NCBI GenBank assembly: GCA_965214235.1 | Contig: CBDCBH010000003.1 | Span: 186,001-250,000 of the forward strand | DNA from: Ilyomonas sp965214235 | GTDB taxonomy: Bacteria; Bacteroidota; Bacteroidia; Chitinophagales; Chitinophagaceae | Length of the DNA: 64,000 nucleotides | Direction of reading: 5' to 3' | Shown here: positions 1 through 7,503 of the stretch, piece by piece | Layout of the letters: each line of letters starts with the position of its first letter | Numbering within the stretch: position 1 is the stretch's first letter | Program-made: the position numbers and the translations under genes | Notes under the pieces: model-generated | What the model was told of the DNA's origin: nothing | Databases searched by the model: none | What the model saw: only the letters and a program-made list of their open reading frames with translations

Positions 1-170
1 TGCCGGTTGCAGCAACGATTGAAGAAGTGAATGCCGCTTTGCAAAATGAGCCGGAGTTGGTAAATAGTGATCCGTACGGAAAAGGCTGGATGGTACGTAT
101 AAAATTAAATGATGCGACTGATGCGGACGGTTTATTAAGTGCGGAAGCTTATCAAAAATTAGTTGGATAA
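1..170 (+). CDS. gcvH: Glycine cleavage system H protein, C-terminal part
   Basis: The gene enters from the left edge, so only about the last 55 codons are present. The visible residues include ELVNSDPYGKGWMVRIKL and end AYQKLVG, the typical end of GcvH, the lipoyl carrier that shuttles the aminomethyl group between the P, T and L proteins of the glycine cleavage complex in the cytoplasm. The lipoylated lysine lies upstream of the window and cannot be checked. The frame is open from base 3 to the TAA at 168-170. Identification rests on the conserved NSDPYGxGW stretch. Confidence 0.9.
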   Translation, partial: PVAATIEEVNAALQNEPELVNSDPYGKGWMVRIKLNDATDADGLLSAEAYQKLVG

Positions 171-192
171 GCTCTTTGTTTTAATTCAAAAA

Positions 193-220
193 AAGCCTGC
201 TAAAATTAAATGGCAGGCTT
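193..220 (-). terminator. Intrinsic terminator between gcvH and the small minus-strand gene
   Basis: Eight-base perfect inverted repeat AAGCCTGC / GCAGGCTT with a 12-base loop. On the minus strand the stem is followed by a run of seven T, so it suits the gene at 243-431. On the plus strand there is no T run, so it would end gcvH transcription only weakly. Confidence 0.7.
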
Positions 221-242
221 CGCAATATCTGTTTGCTGTTGT

Positions 243-431
243 TTATTCTTCCGTATCCTTTGCGCTTTCTTTATAATGTTCCAAAGCTTTTTCGGGAACT
301 TTTATTTCTTCTTTTTTCTTCTCATCACTTCCTGTATTGTTCTGCTTCGTTACATCGTTTGGCGGGTCTTCCGATGCGCCTTCTGTTGAGGCTTTTGCAT
401 CTTTATCGTCAGGAAAAAAATATTGTTTCAT
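243..431 (-). CDS. Small acidic, lysine/glutamate-rich hypothetical protein (62 aa)
   Basis: No family recognised. The protein is strongly hydrophilic, rich in D, E, K, T and S, with no membrane segment or signal peptide, and is probably disordered. It ends directly before a minus-strand terminator (193-220), which supports real transcription in this direction. The opposite-strand open frame at 233-433 is Leu/Phe-rich and looks like its antisense image. It lies next to the lysine/alanine-rich basic protein at 515-772 in the same orientation; whether they are co-transcribed is not clear. Confidence 0.5.
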   Translation of the reverse strand: MKQYFFPDDKDAKASTEGASEDPPNDVTKQNNTGSDEKKKEEIKVPEKALEHYKESAKDTEE

Positions 432-514
432 AAGTTATTGTTTTTATAATCAGTGGCAAATGATAAGCCAGTAAATAATTTATCATTTCCCATCCTCAAA
501 AAGAAACGATTGGT

Positions 515-772
515 TTATTTTTTATCCCAATTATTTTCTAAGTTTTTATAGTTTTCTTTTGATACACTGCTTTTCTTTTTTGGTTTTGAAGTGCCGCTTT
601 TTTTCTTTGCATTGATATTGTTCACCAACGAATTTTTTACTCCCAGTTTGTTCTTTTTTGTACTGCTTTTCTTTGGTGCTTTTTTAGCTGCGTCCTTTAC
701 AGCAGCTTTTTTTGTTGCTGTAGCTTTGTCAGTAGCTGCTTTTTTTGTCGCTGCTTTTTTTAATGTTGCCAT
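515..772 (-). CDS. Histone H1-like lysine/alanine-rich basic protein (85 aa)
   Basis: The first half is a low-complexity run of AATKKAA-type units (residues 5-35) followed by KKAPKKSSTKK and a second basic patch KPKKKSS near residue 64. This is the composition of histone H1-like bacterial nucleoid proteins (compare the tails of HctB-type proteins), which bind DNA without sequence specificity. There is no folded domain I recognise. The closing segment ENYKNLENNWDKK is less basic and may be a short helix. DNA binding is inferred from composition only. The plus-strand frame across it is an antisense shadow rich in F and A. Confidence 0.7.
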   Translation of the reverse strand: MATLKKAATKKAATDKATATKKAAVKDAAKKAPKKSSTKKNKLGVKNSLVNNINAKKKSGTSKPKKKSSVSKENYKNLENNWDKK

Positions 773-890
773 GTATTTGTTTATTGTTGTTTTACAATCA
801 TTGTACCCAAAACAATACTTATTTTTTTCTTTGAAAAAAGCGAGTAAAACAAAACGTTAGTTCTAACATTTTACAGCATTGCGTTATCGT

Positions 891-1673
891 TTACACATTG
901 TATCCAAAGCTGCGTATGCATGGTTTCCAATACTCCTGCTGGTTTTTTATCCAACCATGAATGCCAAAAGGCAAACCATTACAATCGGCATTTGTAAATG
1001 GCAACTCTTCTTCTCTATATTTTACAAAATCGGCACCGAATTGCTGGGCAAGATGTTTAGGTGCAATGGTAAATTTTGAAAACAATTTAGGGTAGTGAAG
1101 TGAATGAAATAAATCGTCATAAAACCCTTTTTTGCGCAGTTTTCTTTGCCAGTGATAAAAATTAATGTATAACTTAAAGCGGGATGTAATGTTGTAAAAA
1201 CTTCTTACATTTTTTAATGAAAATCCGCCGTTGCCAAAGTAATCGGGGTTGATATAAGTAGTAATGGTTTTAAAGAATGTATCTCTCATTATAAAATTGG
1301 TATTGTAGATAACTGAACCGATATAATCGTAATTCATCGAACACCATTTTTCCAACTCATCCCTAAAAACAAAAGCATCCAAATGGCAGGTGAGCATATA
1401 GTCATACTGAAGAAAACGCTTGTAAAAAAAGGGCTTTGTTTGCAATATGCTATACGCTTCATAACCGTTCCAGTTAAAGCGTTCTACGCGGGCTTCCTTA
1501 TTATTTTTCCTGCAAAAATTTATGTACCAGGATGTATCTAACTTTTCAGGTGCCATAAAAACAATGGTGTACCGATGTAATACCGTTATGGTTTGCGTTA
1601 GCGAGATTTTTTCAAACTCCGTTGGTTCTGATGTTTGTAATGGTACAACAATAACAGCTCTGTTGTTTTTCAT
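891..1673 (-). CDS. DUF5672 glycosyltransferase-like protein
   Basis: 260 residues. The pattern VVPLQTSEPTEFEKISLTQ near the start, LTCHLDAFVFRDELEKWC near residue 95 and YFGNGGFSLKNV near residue 145 matches DUF5672, a family with a GT-A-like fold found next to polysaccharide genes. The HLDAFVF stretch takes the place of a GT-A metal-binding DxD. Expected role: sugar transfer in the cytoplasm to a surface glycan; donor and acceptor cannot be read from the sequence. There is no signal peptide. It is not in an obvious sugar operon here, so its pathway is open. Confidence 0.75.
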   Translation of the reverse strand: MKNNRAVIVVPLQTSEPTEFEKISLTQTITVLHRYTIVFMAPEKLDTSWYINFCRKNNKEARVERFNWNGYEAYSILQTKPFFYKRFLQYDYMLTCHLDAFVFRDELEKWCSMNYDYIGSVIYNTNFIMRDTFFKTITTYINPDYFGNGGFSLKNVRSFYNITSRFKLYINFYHWQRKLRKKGFYDDLFHSLHYPKLFSKFTIAPKHLAQQFGADFVKYREEELPFTNADCNGLPFGIHGWIKNQQEYWKPCIRSFGYNV

Positions 1674-1932
1674 TTCAAGTTAAACGCTTTCAGTTAATAC
1701 TATAAACAATACCAAGCAATTTTTAGTTTGGCTGATTAAACTGATGCGAATTAAAAACAAATCGGTCTTATAACCATACAATAATTTTTTACCGGCAATA
1801 AAATATAAGAGCGGGTTTACTTTATTACTGCTTCTCAACATCTTTAAAAAAGCAAAATCTATTTGCAATAAATCTGTTTAGAATTTGTTTGGATTGTTAT
1901 ATAAACAGCGCACATGCAACAACCAATTCAGC

Positions 1933-1940
1933 TACATTTG
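1933..1940 (+). promoter_or_regulatory. Bacteroidota -7 box TACATTTG
   Basis: Exact match to TAnnTTTG, 11 bases upstream of the ATG at 1952. It lies inside the longer open frame that begins at 1889, so it supports 1952 as the true start. No clear TTTG -33 element sits at the right distance. Confidence 0.5.
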
Positions 1941-1951
1941 CCTTCTTATTT

Positions 1952-3211
1952 ATGAGTACATTCAGCACATTAGCAGAAGGCATGAGCGGTTCCGAAATTG
2001 TGAAATTGGGCAACCAAATTAGCGAGCGCATTCGAAACGGAGAGAAGATTTATAACTATACTATCGGCGATTTCGATTCTTCAATTTTTCCTATTCCGCA
2101 AAAACTGCAGGAGTTGATTATTGAGGCTTATAATGAACATTATACTAATTATCCGCCCGCAGAAGGTTTGTTTTCGCTTCGAAAAGCGGTATCACAATTT
2201 ATAGAAGAAAGAGAAGGCTTGCATTTTGAAACGGATGAAATACAAATTTCCTGTGGCGGCCGACCGTTAATTTATACGGTTTTTCAAACTGTGGTTGATA
2301 TAAATGATAAAGTGATTTATGCTGTTCCTTCGTGGAATAACAATCACTACACTAACCTTAACCGTGGCACGCATGTGATGATAGCAACATCGCCCGAAAA
2401 CAATTTTATGCCTACCGCGAATGATATTGCACCACACATAAAAGATGCCTCGCTGCTTTGTCTTTGCACACCTCAAAACCCAACCGGCACTACATTAAAT
2501 AAAGAGGAGCTTACTAAAATATGCCAATTGGTTTTGGATGAAAACAAACGGCGCAGTGATGATGAAAAGAAACTTTATGTGATGTTCGACCAAATGTATT
2601 GGACTTTAACTTTTGGAGAAACCCAACATTATAACCCCGTTTCTTTACAACCCGAAATGAAAGCTTTTACCATTTTTATTGATGGCATTTCTAAAGCGTT
2701 TGCAGCAACCGGCGTGCGCGTTGGCTGGGCATTAGGACCCAAAAATATCATTGCAAAAATGAAATCGTTTTTAAGTCATATTGGTGCTTGGGCGCCAATG
2801 GCTGAACAACATGCCACAGCAAACTTTCTGGTTGATACAGCAGCCGTTGATAACCATTTAGTACAGTTTAAAAACGCTATTGAAATGCGGTTGCATAAAG
2901 TGTATGATGGCATCATTCAATTAAAACAAAAAGGATATGCGGTTGATGCCATTGCGCCGCAGGCGGCTATATACTTAACGGTATTGTTCGATTTAAAAAA
3001 TAAAACAACCGGCGATGGAAAGTTGCTGGCATCGCAGGAAGAAGTTACTCATTATATTTTAAGCGAAGCCAAACTGGCTTTGGTTCCATTTTATGCGTTT
3101 GGTGCCGAAAAAGAATCGCCCTGGTACCGCTTAAGCGTTGGAACCTGCCGTTATGAGCAGTTGGATGAAATGTTTGAAAAGTTAGAAAATGCGTTGTGCC
3201 AACTGAAATAA
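1952..3211 (+). CDS. PLP-dependent class I/II aminotransferase
   Basis: About 419 residues from the chosen ATG. Fold-type I aminotransferase landmarks are in order: YPPAEGLFSLRKAVSQFI (cofactor/substrate loop), CTPQNPTGTTLNKEEL (the NPTG that contacts PLP), VMFDQMYWTLTF (aspartate under the pyridine ring), DGISKAFAATGVRVGWALGP (SxSK-like segment with the Schiff-base lysine) and the C-terminal WYRLSVGT containing the carboxylate-binding arginine. It transfers an amino group from an amino acid to a 2-oxo acid in the cytoplasm; the substrate is not decided by sequence. The frame is open from 1889, but a -7 box at 1933-1940 favours 1952. Confidence 0.88.
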   Translation: MSTFSTLAEGMSGSEIVKLGNQISERIRNGEKIYNYTIGDFDSSIFPIPQKLQELIIEAYNEHYTNYPPAEGLFSLRKAVSQFIEEREGLHFETDEIQISCGGRPLIYTVFQTVVDINDKVIYAVPSWNNNHYTNLNRGTHVMIATSPENNFMPTANDIAPHIKDASLLCLCTPQNPTGTTLNKEELTKICQLVLDENKRRSDDEKKLYVMFDQMYWTLTFGETQHYNPVSLQPEMKAFTIFIDGISKAFAATGVRVGWALGPKNIIAKMKSFLSHIGAWAPMAEQHATANFLVDTAAVDNHLVQFKNAIEMRLHKVYDGIIQLKQKGYAVDAIAPQAAIYLTVLFDLKNKTTGDGKLLASQEEVTHYILSEAKLALVPFYAFGAEKESPWYRLSVGTCRYEQLDEMFEKLENALCQLK

Positions 3212-3242
3212 AAAACTCCCCTTTTTGCAGCAGAGGAGTTTT
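3212..3242. terminator. Bidirectional terminator
   Basis: AAAACTCC / GGAGTTTT inverted repeat directly after the aminotransferase stop and 14 bases from the end of the converging gene at 3257. A and T runs flank both arms, so it can serve both directions. Confidence 0.65.
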
Positions 3243-3256
3243 AGTTGCAAAAACTT

Positions 3257-3505
3257 TTAATTTTTATTATTGATAAATACAAAAGGAGGCAACGTTTCGC
3301 TGCTAACGATTTGCTGAATCAAATGTTGCTTCGTTATGATTTTACATTTGTTAGCATCTAAAATTTCGTGGGCAGAGCAAAATACACTCAATTGCTCCAC
3401 ATGATAAAGCAAACCGTTTATCATCCGAACCTGTGTTTCAAGTTCGGCTTTGTTCAACGTTTTATTCCCTGTAAGTACCAATAAGTCGTGATAAGGAGTC
3501 CTCAT
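3257..3505 (-). CDS. Hypothetical protein (82 aa)
   Basis: No family recognised. It looks like a soluble, mostly helical protein with no signal peptide or membrane span; the middle MINGLLYHVEQLSVFCSAHEIL could form a helix. It is bounded by the terminator at 3212-3242 downstream and by a small lipoprotein gene (3545-3688) 39 bases upstream on the same strand, so the two may be co-transcribed. No longer open frame competes for this stretch, which is the main reason to keep it. Confidence 0.45.
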   Translation of the reverse strand: MRTPYHDLLVLTGNKTLNKAELETQVRMINGLLYHVEQLSVFCSAHEILDANKCKIITKQHLIQQIVSSETLPPFVFINNKN

Positions 3506-3544
3506 AACTTACGATGCATTTACAATTAAAAAATAGGCAAAAGA

Positions 3545-3688
3545 TTAACCAATAATTCCTCTATGTGTTGGACAACCACAGTTTTTGCTCTTTTTACCAT
3601 TGAAAGTATAGGTTCGTGCACTGCAAGCGGCAAACAAGGTGCTGATGGCAAACAAAAAAACAAACAAGCGAAGAACTGTTTTTGTCAT
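3545..3688 (-). CDS. Small lipoprotein (47 aa)
   Basis: Short gene. It starts MTKTVLRLFVFLFAISTLFAACSARTY: a basic start, a hydrophobic core and a lipobox LFAAC whose cysteine (residue 22) would be lipidated after signal peptidase II cleavage. The mature part is only about 26 residues, with basic residues and a CGCP motif, ending THRGIIG. Bacteroidota genomes have many such tiny lipoproteins of unknown role. A good promoter (3695-3727) stands directly upstream, which makes expression likely. The function is unknown; the CxC pair could bind metal or form disulfides, but that is speculation. Confidence 0.65.
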   Translation of the reverse strand: MTKTVLRLFVFLFAISTLFAACSARTYTFNGKKSKNCGCPTHRGIIG

Positions 3689-3694
3689 AAAATA

Positions 3695-3727
3695 TAAATG
3701 TAGGCGTAAATATGATTGCACAACAAA
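3695..3727 (-). promoter_or_regulatory. Promoter of the small lipoprotein
   Basis: Read on the minus strand: TTTG (3724-3727), a 21-base spacer, then TACATTTA (3695-3702), one mismatch from the TAnnTTTG consensus. The start codon follows six bases later. Confidence 0.55.
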
Positions 3728-3743
3728 AAACGAATGAATTATT

Positions 3744-4829
3744 TTGAAAAAAAAAATTTCGCCACGTATTATTGTTGCGCCTCTCGATTGGGGATTAGGT
3801 CATGCCACCCGTTGTATTCCTATCATCAAAACCTTGCTGGATGCAGGTTGCAGCGTTTATATCGCCTGTAACGCAACTGCCCAGCAATTGTTATTTCATG
3901 AATTTTCTAACCTTCATTTTTTACCATTAGAAGGTTATAAAATTCGCTACTCTTCTTCAAAACGAACATTCGCTTTTAAAATTTTACAACAAATTCCCAA
4001 AATTATTTTTGCTATTCGTCGTGAAAACAAATGGTTGAAAAAAGCGGTTGAAGAGTATCAGTTTGATTTGATTATTTCTGATAACCGGTACGGATTTTTT
4101 CATAAAACAACACCTTCCTTTTTTATTACGCACCAGTTGTTTATTCAAACACCGTTTGTGTTAATATCGAAGATGATTCAAAAAATAAACTACAATTTTA
4201 TCAATCGCTTTACCAGATGCTGGGTGCCTGATTTTCCAACTATCCCTAATATTGCCGGCGTTTTATCGCATCCAAAAAAGTTACCTAATCTTCCGATCAA
4301 TTATATCGGCGCATTGTCTCGTTTCAATAAAGACAATAAAGCACTCATCAAATACAAATGGCTGTTTATAATATCGGGACCCGAACCGCAACGAACTTTA
4401 TTTGAAGAACTATGTTGCAATGTCATCAAATTTTTACAAGGCGATATTTTATTAATCCGAGGCTTGCCCGGAAGTACCGAAACAGTAGCCGTTCCGAAGC
4501 ATTGCACTGTGTTTAATCATTTATCTACACAACAATTACAAACTGCATTTGCGCAAAGCGAATATGTTATAAGCCGAGCCGGATACACAACCATTATGGA
4601 AATAATTATGATGCAAAAAAAATCAATCCTAATTCCTACGCCCGGGCAAACGGAACAGGAATTTTTAGCGAAGCATTTAGTGCAGCAACACTGGTGTTTC
4701 GCCTGCAGGCAACAAGATGATTTTTATGAGCAAATACAAAAGGCAGAAGCATTTCCTTATCAGCTTCCGCAACTGCCGCCAACAAATTTAGAAGGCGTTG
4801 TAAACAATGCATTGTATAAATATTGTTAG
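3744..4829 (+). CDS. MurG/GT28-like glycosyltransferase family protein
   Basis: 361 residues. The start IIVAPLDWGLGHATRCIPII is the glycine-rich donor-side loop of GT-B enzymes of the MurG/GT28 type. The second half contains FIISGPEPQRTLFEELC and SRAGYTTIMEIIMMQKKSILIPTPGQTEQEFLAKHL, the usual nucleotide-sugar binding segment (SRAG..T..E and the PxPGQxEQ loop). It probably transfers a sugar to a lipid or polysaccharide at the inner face of the membrane. The start codon is TTG; it is followed by a run of ten A, and an ATG ten bases upstream (3734) is in another frame. The gene stands alone, ahead of citrate synthase. Confidence 0.75.
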   Translation: MKKKISPRIIVAPLDWGLGHATRCIPIIKTLLDAGCSVYIACNATAQQLLFHEFSNLHFLPLEGYKIRYSSSKRTFAFKILQQIPKIIFAIRRENKWLKKAVEEYQFDLIISDNRYGFFHKTTPSFFITHQLFIQTPFVLISKMIQKINYNFINRFTRCWVPDFPTIPNIAGVLSHPKKLPNLPINYIGALSRFNKDNKALIKYKWLFIISGPEPQRTLFEELCCNVIKFLQGDILLIRGLPGSTETVAVPKHCTVFNHLSTQQLQTAFAQSEYVISRAGYTTIMEIIMMQKKSILIPTPGQTEQEFLAKHLVQQHWCFACRQQDDFYEQIQKAEAFPYQLPQLPPTNLEGVVNNALYKYC

Positions 4830-4990
4830 TAAAAGAAAACCATTTTTTGTTATGTCAATCTCCTTTGTTCAACAACTTATATCAAGAATACAAACCGCTT
4901 CATTTCTTTTCACTTCGTAATTCTTCTTTACCTTTAGCCTTTATCTTTTTAGAAATTTTTCTTCAAATTCTATCTAACAAAATACTTGTC

Positions 4991-6316
4991 ATGGGAATAT
5001 TAAAAGATCGTTTTAAGGCGAAGGCAGATGCCGATAATGCCGATATAAAATTGCTTTTGAAAGACAATGGAACAAAGAAAATTGGCGAAGTAACGCTGGC
5101 GCAAATATACCAGGGAATGCGTGGTATTACGGGTTTGGTTTCGGAAACCAGTTTGCTGGATGCGCAGGAAGGCATTCGGTTTCGAGGCTTCACTATTCCT
5201 GAACTGCAAGCTAAATTACCTAAAGCGCACGATGGCGATGAGCCGTTGCCGGAAGGTTTGTTTTATTTAATGTTAGTTGGCGATTTGCCTTCGGAAGATG
5301 ATGTACATCACGTAACATCAGTATTACAAAGGCGCAGCAATGTACCCATGCATGTGTTTGCTGCGGTGGATGCGTTACCTATTGGCGCACACCCGATGAC
5401 GATGTTTGTAACTGGCGTGATGGCGCTGCAAACAGAAAGCATTTTTGCAAAAGAATATGCCAAAGGCATTAATAAAAAAGATTATTGGGAACCTACGGTT
5501 GAAGACACGCTAAACCTGATTGCGAGGCTGCCACGGTTGGCGGCTTATATCTATCGCCGTAAATACAGAAAAGGCAAACATATTGAGCCTGACGGCGAGT
5601 TGGATTGGGCAGGAAATTTAGCTCACATGATGGGTTTTGAAGAGCCAAGTTTTATGGAGCTGATGAGATTATACATGACCATTCATGCCGACCATGAGGG
5701 TGGCAATGTAAGTGCGCATACTACTCATTTGGTAGGCTCGGCGTTGAGTGATCCTTACTTAAGTTTTGCTGCGGGAATGAACGGTTTGGCAGGTCCCTTG
5801 CACGGGCTTGCCAACCAGGAAGTAATTAAGTGGATATTTGAAATGCGTGAAGATTTGCAAACCGAATTACCAACCAAAGAACAGATTGCAGAGTATGTAA
5901 AAAAAACATTGACATCGGGCAAAGTGGTTCCAGGTTATGGTCATGCGGTGCTTCGCAAAACCGATCCGCGTTTTGCAGCGCAAATGGAATTTGGCAAAAA
6001 ACACATGCCCGATGATGCGCTGGTGCAAACGGTTTGGAACATTTATGAAACGGTGCCACCCATTTTGCAATCGTTGGGTAAAATAAAAAATCCGTGGCCT
6101 AATGTTGATGCGCATAGCGGTGCATTGCTGGTGCATTATGGCTTGGTTGAATACGAATTTTACACTGTATTGTTTGGCGTGAGCCGGGCACTGGGTGTGC
6201 TGGCAAGTTTGTGTTGGGACAGGGCTTTGGGCTTTCCGTTGGAACGACCTAAATCGGTAACTACGGAAGCTGTAAAGCTTTGGCTGGAAGGCAAAGAAGA
6301 TATTTGGGGGGATTGA
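4991..6316 (+). CDS. gltA: Citrate synthase, mitochondrial-like type
   Basis: About 441 residues from the ATG at 4991; the 56 extra codons upstream are hydrophobic and unlike the family. It condenses acetyl-CoA and oxaloacetate at the entry of the TCA cycle. Active-site stretches are present: GPLHGLANQEV and GYGHAVLRKTDPR (the two histidines) and NPWPNVDAHSGALL (the aspartate). The segment LVSETSLLDAQEGIRFRGFTIPE and the PLPEGLFYLMLVGDLP stretch resemble the eukaryotic mitochondrial enzyme more than E. coli GltA, a known property of Bacteroidota citrate synthases. It looks monocistronic. Confidence 0.93.
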   Translation: MGILKDRFKAKADADNADIKLLLKDNGTKKIGEVTLAQIYQGMRGITGLVSETSLLDAQEGIRFRGFTIPELQAKLPKAHDGDEPLPEGLFYLMLVGDLPSEDDVHHVTSVLQRRSNVPMHVFAAVDALPIGAHPMTMFVTGVMALQTESIFAKEYAKGINKKDYWEPTVEDTLNLIARLPRLAAYIYRRKYRKGKHIEPDGELDWAGNLAHMMGFEEPSFMELMRLYMTIHADHEGGNVSAHTTHLVGSALSDPYLSFAAGMNGLAGPLHGLANQEVIKWIFEMREDLQTELPTKEQIAEYVKKTLTSGKVVPGYGHAVLRKTDPRFAAQMEFGKKHMPDDALVQTVWNIYETVPPILQSLGKIKNPWPNVDAHSGALLVHYGLVEYEFYTVLFGVSRALGVLASLCWDRALGFPLERPKSVTTEAVKLWLEGKEDIWGD

Positions 6317-6391
6317 GTTATTGAAAATTGTGAATGGTCAATTGTCAATGTTATTAATTATCATTCACAGCCCGCTATTCATAATTTACGA

Positions 6392-7024
6392 ATGAAAATA
6401 AAACAAAAAATAACCTTTTCATCCATTGCCAACAAGACCTTGCAGTATTTTTTGCAAGGTCTTGTTATTATAGCTCCGGTTGCTATCACGGTGTATGTAT
6501 TAATGTGGGTGTTCACTTCGGTTGATCATATTTTACCCAATATTGTTCACCAAATTTTTCCAAACAATCCAAACGTCGAAAAGAAAATTACTACCATCCC
6601 CGGAATTAATTTTTTACTTGTTATAATCGTATTCATTTTTATCGGCTGGCTCTCTTCTTTGTTTTTTGTAAGCCGAATTGTTGCTCTGTTCGATTATTTA
6701 TTTGAACATATTCCAGGCATTAAATTCATTTACACACCGGTGAAAGATTTTTTTGAAGCCTTTACCGGAAATAAAAGAAAATTTGATAAACCTGTGCTGG
6801 TAAATGTTGATGCTGCTAATGTTTGGCGCGTAGGTTTTATTACAGAGGAAACCGCTGTAAAATTTAACTTGCCTGAACATGCGGTGGTGTACGTTCCGCA
6901 TTCGTATGCTGTTTCTGGCATTACCTATTTTGTTCCGAAAGAAAGAATAAAATTGCTTACTAATGTTGCCTCTGCCGATGTGATGAAGTTTGCCATTTCG
7001 GGTGGCATTACAGAAGTGGATTAA
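6392..7024 (+). CDS. DUF502 family membrane protein
   Basis: 210 residues. Two membrane segments (about 20-42 and 68-90) surround a short loop with NPNVEKKITTIPGI, and are followed by DYLFEHIPGIKFIYTPVKDFFEAF, the signature of DUF502, then a soluble tail with VYVPHSYAVSGITYFVP. The role of the family is unknown; the C-terminal part is probably cytoplasmic. The stop codon overlaps by four bases the stop of the converging gene at 7021. Just upstream, 6329-6369 holds an eight-base inverted repeat TGTGAATG / CATTCACA within the repetitive 'gtgaat' type of spacer seen elsewhere in this window. Confidence 0.85.
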   Translation: MKIKQKITFSSIANKTLQYFLQGLVIIAPVAITVYVLMWVFTSVDHILPNIVHQIFPNNPNVEKKITTIPGINFLLVIIVFIFIGWLSSLFFVSRIVALFDYLFEHIPGIKFIYTPVKDFFEAFTGNKRKFDKPVLVNVDAANVWRVGFITEETAVKFNLPEHAVVYVPHSYAVSGITYFVPKERIKLLTNVASADVMKFAISGGITEVD

Positions 7025-7494
7025 AAACAAACCAAAGCCACAATTTCTTCCAAATACCGTTTGTCTGTTTCATCAAAATAAGAAAGATGCTCACTGTCAA
7101 CATCAAGCACAGCAAGCGTTTCAGCGTTTCTGATTATAGGAACAACAATTTCCGAACGTGATGCGCTGCTGCAGGCAATATGCCCGGGAAACTGTTCAAC
7201 ATCAGGCACTATCAAGGTTTGTTTTTGCTGCCAGCTCATTCCGCAAACACCCCGCCCTTTTTTAATACGTGTACAAGCCACCGGACCTTGAAACGGACCC
7301 AACACCAACTCATTCTCTTTCACTAAATAAAAACCAACCCACCACCAGCGAAACTGCTCTTTTAAGGCACCGCAAATATTGGCTAAGTTGGCAATCAAAT
7401 CGGGTTCGCCTTCTATCAACGCTTTTATTTGCGGCACTAATGTTTTGTATTGCTCGTGTTTACTACCTGTTGCAATTTGTAAATCTTCTGCCAT
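7021..7494 (-). CDS. msrC: Free methionine-(R)-sulfoxide reductase (GAF domain)
   Basis: 157 residues, a single GAF domain. It reduces free L-methionine-(R)-sulfoxide to methionine, protecting the cytoplasmic pool from oxidation. Cysteines at 74 (VACTRI), 84 (GVCG) and 108 (ACSSASRSEIVVP) keep exactly the spacing of C84, C94 and C118 of the E. coli enzyme, so the redox relay should be complete. GPFQGPVACTRI is a family signature. It is the last gene of a tight minus-strand operon: the exported DXDD protein ends nine bases upstream, and a class I isoprenoid enzyme precedes that. The link between sulfoxide repair and those two is not obvious. Confidence 0.92.
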   Translation of the reverse strand: MAEDLQIATGSKHEQYKTLVPQIKALIEGEPDLIANLANICGALKEQFRWWWVGFYLVKENELVLGPFQGPVACTRIKKGRGVCGMSWQQKQTLIVPDVEQFPGHIACSSASRSEIVVPIIRNAETLAVLDVDSEHLSYFDETDKRYLEEIVALVCF

Positions 7495-7503
7495 GTGTGT
7501 TTT

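Noticed and set aside
233..433. 66-residue plus-strand frame, Leu/Phe-rich
   Set aside because: It is the exact antisense of the charged protein at 243-431, which has a fitting terminator.
1680..1868. 62-residue minus-strand frame ending six bases before the DUF5672 start
   Set aside because: It has no recognisable domain or signal and a composition typical of AT-rich spacer. The tight spacing alone is not enough to call a gene.
4823..4990. Hydrophobic N-terminal extension of citrate synthase in the open frame
   Set aside because: The 56 extra residues do not resemble the family start and the frame overlaps the end of the upstream gene; ATG 4991 begins at the normal position.
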